Assembly: GCA_000827495.1 (NCBI GenBank)
Contig: KN817589.1
Location: 148,009 to 212,008 of the forward strand
Source of the DNA: Hypholoma sublateritium FD-334 SS-4
Lineage: Eukaryota > Basidiomycota > Agaricomycetes > Agaricales > Strophariaceae
Direction of reading: 5' to 3'
Length of the DNA stretch: 64,000 bases
In this document: piece by piece, positions 45,918-54,098 of the stretch
How the letters are laid out: every line of letters starts with the position of its first letter
Numbering within the stretch: position 1 is the stretch's first letter
The notes under the pieces: generated by a model
The model's database searches: none
Seen by the model: the letters and a program-made list of their open reading frames with translations, nothing else
Told to the model about the DNA's origin: nothing
Translations under genes and position numbers: made by a program

Positions 45918-46891
45918 TCAGGGTCCTCTTCTTCCTCATCTACTCCAAAGGTTTCGAGATAAACTTTGGCTTTATCGGCTTCAGAGAGATTACGGATCTG
46001 TTGGGCAATCGTAGCAGGGTTCCGATTCTCGGGAGATGGTCGGTTTCCAAAATTTCCACGATTGCGGTTATTGGTTCCAGATTTAAAGTTGGGATCTTGA
46101 TGAGATCGGGCCATATGGCCTTGTTGTCCACAGAGGAAACATTCTCCCTTACGGAGTCGCTTGTTTCGTTCTTCCGTGGATATCGCATCAACGTCCATCG
46201 CATTTGGATCCCTTTGTGTGGATCGATAGGTATTGGATGGGTTGTAATACCTAGTGGACGAGGTCGGTTTGTGGGATGTCTGTTTGGGTTCAGCTTTATG
46301 CTGTGCCAGGAATCGTTGGTGACTTTCGTTGAGTTGTCGATCGGTATGATCCATCTGGGTTGCCGATTCGTACCATTCTTGGAGGGTCTTCGGATCTCCT
46401 CGGTAAGAGATGAGTCTTCTTAGTCGGGGTGACAGGGATTGTTCAAATTTGGCACATAGGTCCTTTTCCTCCTTTAGGCCTGCTTTGACGATCAGAGTCT
46501 TGAACTGCGCGATATGATCTTCCGCAGTTGTGTTCTTCTTGAGGAATAAGTTGCTTAAATCGGTTAACGCATCCTTTTCTGCGTATTCCGATTTAAACGC
46601 CTTGGTGATGTCTTTGACGAAGTCACTCCATTTGCCTAGATCTGTGTCGGGACCGGATGATTCGGCTGCCTTCTGTGTTTGGAATGACTCTGCCCATGAG
46701 TCAGCGTCTCCTTTTCGCAAATATGATAGTACGAAAGCTATCTTCTGGGTGTCATGAGTGAATTGTTTCGGAGAGGCTAGGATGTATAGTTGGACTTGTT
46801 GCCAGAATCGATGGAAATTTCTTTTGTTTCCATCGTAGATGTCGGGAGGGTTGATCTTGGGAGAGGACTTGTCGTCTTTATCTTCGGCCAT
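45899..46891 (-). CDS. gag: Gag capsid/nucleocapsid protein
   Basis: 330 residues from the ATG at 46891 to TAG at 45899-45901. The middle carries the retrotransposon capsid pattern (FHRFWQQVQLYILASP, VLSYLRKGDADSW, FKSEYAEKDALTDL, HIAQFKTLIVKAGL). Near residue 250 there is one zinc knuckle, CFLCGQQGHMARSH, whose last metal ligand is His instead of the usual Cys. The C-terminus is acidic (VDEEEEDPEHPFQK). Pol follows in the -1 frame with a very short overlap. Gag forms the particle that packages the RNA. Confidence 0.9.
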   Translation of the reverse strand: MAEDKDDKSSPKINPPDIYDGNKRNFHRFWQQVQLYILASPKQFTHDTQKIAFVLSYLRKGDADSWAESFQTQKAAESSGPDTDLGKWSDFVKDITKAFKSEYAEKDALTDLSNLFLKKNTTAEDHIAQFKTLIVKAGLKEEKDLCAKFEQSLSPRLRRLISYRGDPKTLQEWYESATQMDHTDRQLNESHQRFLAQHKAEPKQTSHKPTSSTRYYNPSNTYRSTQRDPNAMDVDAISTEERNKRLRKGECFLCGQQGHMARSHQDPNFKSGTNNRNRGNFGNRPSPENRNPATIAQQIRNLSEADKAKVYLETFGVDEEEEDPEHPFQK

Positions 46892-47088
46892 TGCCCTTTC
46901 TCTTGCTATTGCTGTAGCGATTTGTCGTTCAGAGATTACTGATGAATAATCGGATGTTGGGGTTTCTGGTTCTTCACGTGAGGGTGGGTCGTTGATATCG
47001 TCTTCAGGGTCTCTCCAGTCTATCCAATCTATCTTGGTTCGAGTATGAGCCTAGCTTGTTGAAGAAGCTAGGTTTGAGAGCGATTAAG

Positions 47089-47098
47089 AGTTAGTTCT
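47089..47098 (-). promoter_or_regulatory. Primer-binding site complementary to the element's own LTR (self-priming type)
   Basis: Just inside the 5' LTR (2 nt away) the minus strand reads AGAACTAACT. Its exact reverse complement AGTTAGTTCT occurs on the minus strand within the LTR at 47224-47215, about 26 nt after a TATATAAA box, where the transcript should start. The arrangement matches the Tf1/sushi mechanism, in which the 5' end of the mRNA folds back as primer. Confidence 0.7.
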
Positions 47099-47100
47099 TC

Positions 47101-47418
47101 TGTTACGCTTCGATATATTCTGTTGCAGAGCAAGTCTACCAGAATATAACCAGCGAGTTCGAAGTAACTGAGGAAGGAATGTGGATTCGGAATACGTAGT
47201 ACAGGTGTCAAACGAGAACTAACTAAAGAGCTACTAAGTATCGGTAGGGGTTTATATAGGTATTCGTGCTGGTCCGTGTCCGGGATCTGAGTCAAGTATC
47301 GTACGGTTGAGTCAAGTAGCTAGTCAGAACGATACGTAGGCGCAGCAAGCGCAGTATAGTACAGAGTCAGTATGAGTCGGGATGCGTATGTAGCGGTGAA
47401 ATGAGGCTGTGCGTAACA
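47101..47418 (-). repeat. 5' LTR (318 bp) with TATA box
   Basis: Identical by eye to the 3' LTR. On the minus strand a TATATAAA box lies at 47258-47251, and the inferred transcript start is near 47224. The inferred R region therefore begins AGTTAGTTCT. Confidence 0.95.
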
Positions 47419-47977
47419 GTGACAGGATGGCATAATCTACGCTTTGTTCAGCAACCTCATTCAGTAGTGCCGTCATTCTATTTGAGCGGTGCTTCCCAAC
47501 CAGTGCCAAGGCTTCGGAGTCCTCCATTGCTTCGGCTTCTGCCCATGCTGATTGAAATTTGGGCTCTTCGATTTTGACAAATACATTGTCACGTATCAAG
47601 GGAAATATTTCATTGCGTTCAATGAGCTGAATTTCGGATCCAGTTTTGTTGAATGCCAGCAATCGAATGGGCATCTTGTTGAATACATNGGCACGGGCCG
47701 CGATNAGCGCCTTNNTTTCCAACTCGCTTCGAGGGACTTCTGCATTTTATTGGATGAAAAGCTGGTGAGATTGACAGTGCTCAAGTACGCAGTGTGATTC
47801 TCACCTTGGGAGAGACCCGGGGGCGCCTCGCCTATTCCCTTTTCGTGCGCTGCGACACCTGACCTCGGGGGGTCCTCTAGCGGTAACCCACAGTTTGAAT
47901 ACTCGAGTGCAGGTCTGAAAGACAAAGTGGGAGCTTACCTTGCTTTCCATGAGCCTCCGGAGGGGCTCGTATGGCTA

Positions 47978-49073
47978 CTGTAACAAACGCTGTCAAAGCA
48001 GACAGCAGATTCTTGCCCTCCGACCCATCTATCAACTGAGCATCGCCATGGTCTACAGTACGACATGTCAGCGTAGATCCACCCTTATGAATACTGGAAT
48101 ACTGTACAGTTTCGATCGCTGGCTTTGTCGGACGCTGGAGAGCAAACAATTTATTCGAGATCATCGAGAGATAGCACTAATCATCTCCTTACCTGGCGAA
48201 GCAGCATATCCGCGGATGACCGGCTGCAAGAACGCGACAAGGGCACCCAAGAGATCTTTGCCGCNAGTATCGGAGAGTACATTTGCCTCTGGTGCGGGTG
48301 TGACTATGGCGAAGGGTGGTCGTTGCATGAAAATCATGGTAAACGGCGATTGTNGAGATAAGCGCTCACCTTTTTCTGCTGTGAATGCGNGGATGGTTGG
48401 TGAAATTGACATNGATTAGAATGGACTCTCTATGCTCTTGATGACAATCCACTCACCGAGGCTTGTCGACATGGGGTGCTACTAATACTCAATCCGTGCG
48501 GCGTAGGTAGATGGTGGTAGGAAGCTGACAGCGATACTGCGGGAGTTTGGCATTCGCATCAGGGCCCAGGGAAATGCGGCGACGCCGGCTCGCCAACTTC
48601 CTCGGGAAGATATATGTACCGCGGACATCTATTTTTACGCGACCTCTCACGCTCAGCACCTCGTTCGCAGGCCCGTTTGACGTCCCGCTGCTGCGTGGAC
48701 ATGGGGCGCAGTATGCGGCACTNCACGACACGGACCGCGANGTTCTCCGGCGCACGCCTACGCTGTAGACCGCGNGGACCGCCCAGTTGTGGTTACCATC
48801 CNCCGCGCGTGGAGCACAGNAGAGNCNNNCGATGNCTTCCGGTGCGACGTGGGTACGCGATGCGCGCGAGGTGCGCTCACCACCGCTGACCCTGGCGGTG
48901 GCGACGAGCAGATATCCATCCCGGGNTCCTCCCGCCGAAGACGTCTTCTACGACGCGCACAACGCGCGCGATGCGTTTGTTGGGAAGGACCGGACTCTTC
49001 AATGCACTGCTCCTCCTGCGCGTCGCAATTTTACGATCGATGCGCGTCGCGGGCCCGCTCGCGGCGCTGCTTA
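47978..49073. repeat. Near-identical segmental duplicate (copy 2 of 2)
   Basis: Counterpart of 33287-34382, with unread bases at the same relative positions. Immediately right of 49073 the copies differ at several bases, and the plus-strand glycosyltransferase relic continues with lower identity. Confidence 0.85.
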
Positions 49074-49240
49074 GCGCGTGCGGCGCGGAGTGGTTTTATT
49101 TCCATTACGTGCTCGTGCTTTTGAGGCAAGGTGGCCAACGCCCCAGTACTGTCGCGTCGCGCCTATTATTAGCGTGGATACTCTCCCAGCCCGGCCAGAA
49201 ATTGCGCGCCGCATTTGCAATTACACACGCTCGACGGGTG
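48551..49240 (+). pseudogene. Decayed glycosyltransferase copy 4 (5'-truncated)
   Basis: Same structure, stops and unread bases as copy 3. From 49071 it keeps a better match to the intact gene than copy 3 does (SACGAEWFYFHYVLV against ACGAEWFYYQFLLA). The frame is broken and the signal anchor is absent. Confidence 0.75.
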
Positions 49241-49419
49241 CTGTGGCTTTCGAAAAAGGCTGGAATGTCGGTCATGGCGGATGGTGCATCGCGGAGAGTG
49301 CCAAAAGTTATGTATGGGCGCGTCGTCGCGCATTACCGGCGAGCAGGTGGGCGAGGCGACGGGCTGGTCATATATATTTGCATAATATATGCGTCTTCCA
49401 GGGGCGTGAGCCGCTCTCT

Positions 49420-51030
49420 TGAATGGTGTGGAAGGGGTCCGCATCTGAGTGAGAATTTCGGCGAGGTAATGCAGTGCGTTAGTCCGGATTGGCGGAGAGC
49501 GCACGCGAGCGCGAAATGCTGCGTGGGACCGTCAGTAATTACATGGCAGAAGCGGCGCGGCAGATATTACTCACATAGGGGATCCAACGGCGCGGACGAT
49601 CACGTCATATGCGCTCGAAAACGCGCCGTTTGTGCTCGAGTGCGCGTCGTGTGCGCTTGAGGCCAGAAGGCGGCGACGCTGATACAGCGCGGGTCTCGCG
49701 GCGGTATGCTCGTCCTTGTAGCGAGTCGGGAACTGAGCCCTGGAGACGAGATCAGCGCAGCACCCATTCGCGACGCCGCCCATTTCCCGGTGCGCGCGCG
49801 GCGCGCGGCGCATATACGCGCGGGGATTCTCGAGACCGGCCCTGTTGGGGAGGGCGCGGGGGAGATGGGCAGCGGCGGATGGCGTATGGCATGTCCTAAT
49901 AGTGACCGGAGGAGACCGCGCCGCAGCGGAATGCGCGGCGGAGACGACTGCGAAGGTGTGCGCGAGGGCGTCGTCATTGACGAGGCGGCGAAGAGCGGAA
50001 GCTGCGGCGGGGCTTGGCGCTACGGGAAGTGGAGCTTTGAAGCATCGCCACCGGCCTGCGCGGACGAGGCGCGACGTCGGGTAAGCTTGGTGACAATAAG
50101 ACGCGCTACAATAAACATGCGGGGACGGATATTGCGGGCGCGAAGACGACAGGCTGACTTAACGGGCTTGCGTCCCAGGGGCCGTCAGCAACTGTCACGA
50201 ACAGCGCAGCAGGGGCCGTGGTCTGGGTGGGATGCGGCGAGGCAGCGCGGTACGAGGGATGCCGTAGGACGTGGAGGGAGCGCTCGAGAAGCTGCGGCGG
50301 AATCCGGGTCCGTCAGAAACCAGCAGCAGCGGCGTGGTGGATTGGGCGTTTCCGTCGACACGGACGACGAAGCCGGGAGATAATCAAATGGGGCGATTCC
50401 ACTAGTCGTTGTAGGCGGGCGTGTATTCGGCGGCGGCGCGGCGCATCACGGGTGCGGGAAGCGGTGGGCAAAGGCGGAGGGGGTTCTTGGGGCTGGTGGA
50501 CGGCCGCGAGCTCGACGACGGCGCGCCAGTAACCATGCTGCACTTGAGCGCGAGCAGCCCAGTTGACGAGTGGGCCCGTGTATGAATTTGATTTGCATGG
50601 GTTCCGACTACATGCAGCTCACGGACGCAGACCTAGCGGAGGGCAGTCGGCCGCTGTCTCGAACAGCGCGGAAGGAGCCTTGGTTCGGAGATGGCGCGCA
50701 TTCAAGCGCGAGGCGCTGCTCCTGAATCTGGGGCCGTCAGTTACTGGAAGGTTCGATATTCAAGGACTCACAAAGGGACCGCGCGGCGGCGTGGGCGGGC
50801 GTGTCCGAGTCGTATGCGCAGGTGGCGACGCGCTCCAGAACGAAAGCTGGAGACGCCAATTTAGGGCTCGTGGAAGTATTCCGTACAGAAACATACTCGC
50901 TGCGCATGGGGCACTACGCGCTGGGTGCGCAGTCTGCGTCTATATTTGGCGACGACGACCAAACAACTCCCGGGCCGTCTTGCCTTCGTCCATCATGAGC
51001 GCGCCAACGGAGCTTGCCCGCTAAGGCTCT
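49420..51030. repeat. GC-rich repeat region, block 3
   Basis: It contains diverged copies of the GGGCCGTCAGTA core (49530, 50180, 50310, 50730) and the CTCACA.AGGGATC..GCGGCGCGG follower. It ends with the TATATTTGGCGACGACGACCA module near 50940. The open frames are products of base composition. Confidence 0.5.
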
Positions 51031-51039
51031 CGTTCCAGC

Positions 51040-53040
51040 GCTCCCTAGTTACATTGCGACAAGATCCTACACAAGTACGACGATACCGCGCGCCCAGTCT
51101 ACTATGCGTCGTCCCAAACTCGCCCAACACGTCAGGACCGCTTTGAACATGCCTTAGAACCAGGCGTGAAAGTGGCAGTGATCTGGTGAGTGACTTGAAG
51201 ATTTGTCTTGAAAATGCGCAGGCTGACGTGCGGTTATATTCCAGATTCAACGACGTTTCACAACACGCCTGCTTTCTACACTATGGCCCGGAATTCGCGC
51301 TGTTGGTCTGCACGTTCCGCTACAATTTCGCCATGCCTCGCTTTCGTCGTCGTCGACCTCTCCCGGCCACGAACCAGATACACGGAGTGGGCTGCCGCCG
51401 CCGCCAAGCCCCCCAACCGCACTCGAACCCTGAGGACGACACCTACCAAAAAAACCCTGCCTACTCTATTTTCTTTCGCCGTCCCACCCACACGCCGCAG
51501 CGACGCCAGACCTACATGCCTTGCCCATTCCGCCTCAAGACCGCACTCCGTGACTGCCAGCGCTCTCAACGCGATACTGCGATTCCTACTGTACCTAGAA
51601 CGCCTTCGTCGCGGCCGATACCTCACCGCTGACCGCGACGAGGGTCTCAAACGTGCTGCCGAAGAACCTATCAAGTCTGTATAACTCCGGCTTGAGACTG
51701 TTTCTGTTAGCTTAAATCGGATATGGGGATTCGGTGCAAAGTAGCCCGTTCCAGGGTTTAATCACATCGTCTGGTGAGCACAATCCCGCCTTTAGAAAAC
51801 ACAGGCTCATGTACATATAGCTCTGAGAAATTATGGTTCTTAGATAGCTCGTTCAAGAGCTTGCCCATAATTTTCCTATGAGGACGGCTTACGTTGATCG
51901 TCGACATGGATTTCGCATGCGAATCAAATTCATGGCAGCGTCTGCGCGGCGGGAAGGGATCGACCTCGTCAAAGAACAAGTCTGATTTTTCGGGCATATT
52001 TGGCGACGATGACGACCAATCAACTTTCGGCCCTTGCCTCCGTCCAGCATGACGCCGACGAAGCGCGAGCGTTATGCTCACTCTCGTCCTAATGCACATT
52101 CATACAGTATCTGGCTACTTCTTAAAGAGATACTGCGCCACTGAAACTCGACACCGCGCGCCCAGCCCCGCTCTGCGTCATCTCAAATGCATCCAACATG
52201 TCAGCACAGGGAACGTGCCACCCATGTCGATTACCCCCTGTCGGTCGAAACTAAGGCGCGAAAATGGCTAATCGATAGCTAAAGAGACATCGTCCGGTGA
52301 GTACAGTCTTGCCTTCAAAATACACAGGCTTACCTGCGCATCTATTGCAGATCCAAGACGGCTCCTCGACGTTTCGCACAACAACACGTCTGTGTTTCTA
52401 CAGACATCGCCGTTGCTCCACCTCTACTATGCCTCGCATCCGCCGCCGACTGCTCCCGGCCACGAATCAGACATACGGAGCGCGCAGCGGCCACCAATTT
52501 TCTGATCCACTTGGGATCAGCGCCCGAATGCCGAAAGCGAGTGGTCGAGGAGCCAAGGGGATATTGATTGGTAAGGAGTACAGATCTGTCTTGAAGATAC
52601 AAAGGCTGACCCGTGCATATATTCCAGTGCAAAGAGGCTTCTTCCGCGTTTCGCACAGAATCCGCTTTGTCATTTCTAGACTACGAATTCTCGCCGTTGT
52701 ACAACACGTTCTCTCAAGTTTCGCTATGCCTCGCCTTCGTCATCGACTCCTGCCCCCAAGATTTAGCCTCACTGGGCCCCGCAGGAAGCGGAGCGCAGAG
52801 GATAGGGGGGCGTGGAGCTCAGGCTCTTCCCTACACTACCAAGAACGACGCGACCCCCCCCCCCCCACCCCCAGTCCGTTCTCCGTCATCCCGTACACCT
52901 CCAACATTTCAACACCGCCGAACCCGAGCCGAACCTGCCATCCGTGTTGACTATCCCGTGTTAGTTGGAAGTTAAAACCAGGCCGCGAAAGGGGTTGATT
53001 GGAAGGTCAAAAGACGTTGTCTGGCGAGTACAGCCCTGTC
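51040..53040 (+). repeat. Intron-bearing cassettes, at least four copies
   Basis: Clear intron-like parts lie at 51186-51244 (59 nt) and 52298-52350 (53 nt). Weaker ones start near 51773 and 52578. After each, a GC-rich segment with ATGCCTCGC.TTCGTCGTCG or ATGCCTCGCATCCGCCGCCG and CACGAATCAGACATACGGAG follows (51332, 52430 and 52725). The short peptide this encodes (MPR.RRR.LPATNQ) is repeated but not continued by a conserved frame. A 14-base C run lies near 52855. Confidence 0.5.
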
Positions 53041-53059
53041 TTCGAAGTACGACCTTTGG

Positions 53060-53240
53060 CCTCTCGCTCGCTCCCGCACCTCCCCTCGCAGTCCGCGCGC
53101 ACCTGAACGCTCGCTCCAGCGGCCCAATCGACGCAGAAATCACCAACGGCTTATTGGGTGGGCGCCCGTGCGCTGGCACCGCCTTGCAACGGAGTTCTTC
53201 GCATTCACGGTACGCACGTGCAATGCTATCAGGGAGAGTG
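53060..53240 (+). pseudogene. Internal fragment of the glycosyltransferase gene
   Basis: The segment CTCGCTCGCTCCCGCACCTC...CGCGCGCACCTGAACGCT and onward parallels the part of the intact gene encoding SARTWTPAAGPLDAEVSEGS and the following FFGGPPRA block: IDAEITNGLLGGRP can be read. Nothing before or after it matches. It is the rightmost trace of the array. Confidence 0.55.
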
Positions 53241-54098
53241 GAATGGAGAGTGGAAGACTGCCAGCCTGGCTGCGACCAGAATCAACGCTCGCCCGTAAGC
53301 GCTTTATCTCTCCTATCACAGATCCCATCAAACGTGGCGTTTAGGCGCCCATCGCATGGAGGCGCGCGCTCTCGCTATTCCTGTTCGCTCGACATAAGCT
53401 CACACGTCCCCTTGCACGTACTCCCCTATTCTTTCTCCTACCTCGTCGTTGTTACCCCTTATGTCGGCGTGCACCTGCCAGTGACCTTCTCGTAGGATAG
53501 GCTCATTGTTCTCATTATGTACGCTTTCAACTGTCTAGTTCCAACTAAATACCAGATACCTCCATTCTCTTCTCTGTCCGTAAGTGAGGCCCCATCCCGA
53601 CAACCTTTCATAAACATGCGCCGGGGCCAGAGAGCCTTATCGATTTGTTGTAAATGTGTTGTCATTGGTCAATTATAATTTGACGTATCAATTGCATCTT
53701 GAATATCATCACATTCCATCATTCTCGTCGACTTTAAACCACTTTTTCGCGCGTAACATAATAATCAGTAGAATTATTCCCTCCAAATTGTGTACGATAA
53801 GTAACTTTCATCGTTCAAGGTAATTAGATGCTTCAGAGGGTTATAAGGGAAATGGTTAGCTCGATCTGTTTCGATCCATGCTAACATTGCCCCTTGAGCC
53901 CCCGGCGTAAGTGAATTCATATTTTGCATCTCGTCCTCTTTAATGTGAATTTTCCCCATTTTTTCATCCCAACTAACAGTGCGTAAGTAGTTTGAGACCA
54001 GAATGGCAATGTGAATACCTAAGAGCAGAATATTAAAATTACAAACACCTGAACAAGGAAATTAAGTAGTAACGGACACCCGTACTACTAGTGGGTCA
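53241..54098. other. Intergenic region with one short minus-strand ORF
   Basis: Mostly non-coding. One open frame at 53774-53959 (minus) starts with ATG and reads MGKIHIKEDEMQNMNSLTPG, then helical residues, 61 in all. The composition is plausible for a protein, but no domain, paralog or intron signal supports it. Confidence 0.3.

Larger units (their letters stand above)
40234..47418 (-). mobile_element. Complete Ty3/gypsy LTR retrotransposon with chromodomain (chromovirus)
   Basis: A 7185-bp element transcribed on the minus strand. It has two 318-bp LTRs, gag, pol with a terminal chromodomain, and an extra zinc-knuckle ORF between pol and the 3' LTR. LTR ends are TGTTACGC...GCGTAACA. The 5-bp target duplication is GTGAC at 40229-40233 and 47419-47423. 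The LTRs read as identical, so the insertion is recent. It sits inside HET4. Scattered Ns within it (41.9-42.2 and 45.2-45.5 kb) suggest several similar copies in the genome. Confidence 0.95.
38955..48412 (-). pseudogene. HET-domain gene 4 (HET4), split by a retrotransposon
   Basis: The 3' part (38955-40233) encodes the HET domain from HTWMRDTPGEITFQD onward and the usual C-terminal region. The 5' part (47419-48412) carries the start ATG, the small exons and the first residues of the last exon up to ..DYAILS. The break falls inside the hallmark YAILSHTW motif. A complete Ty3/gypsy element occupies 40234-47418 with a 5-bp target duplication. Apart from this, both halves are open and very close to HET3, so the gene was probably functional until the insertion. 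Transcription from its promoter would now run into the LTR, in the same direction as the element. Confidence 0.88.

Noticed and set aside
51186..51684. Plus-strand frames of about 150 codons with MPR.RRR and LPATNQ
   Set aside because: The peptide recurs in several cassettes, but no frame is conserved beyond it and the copies differ in phase. I treat it as part of a repeat rather than a gene.
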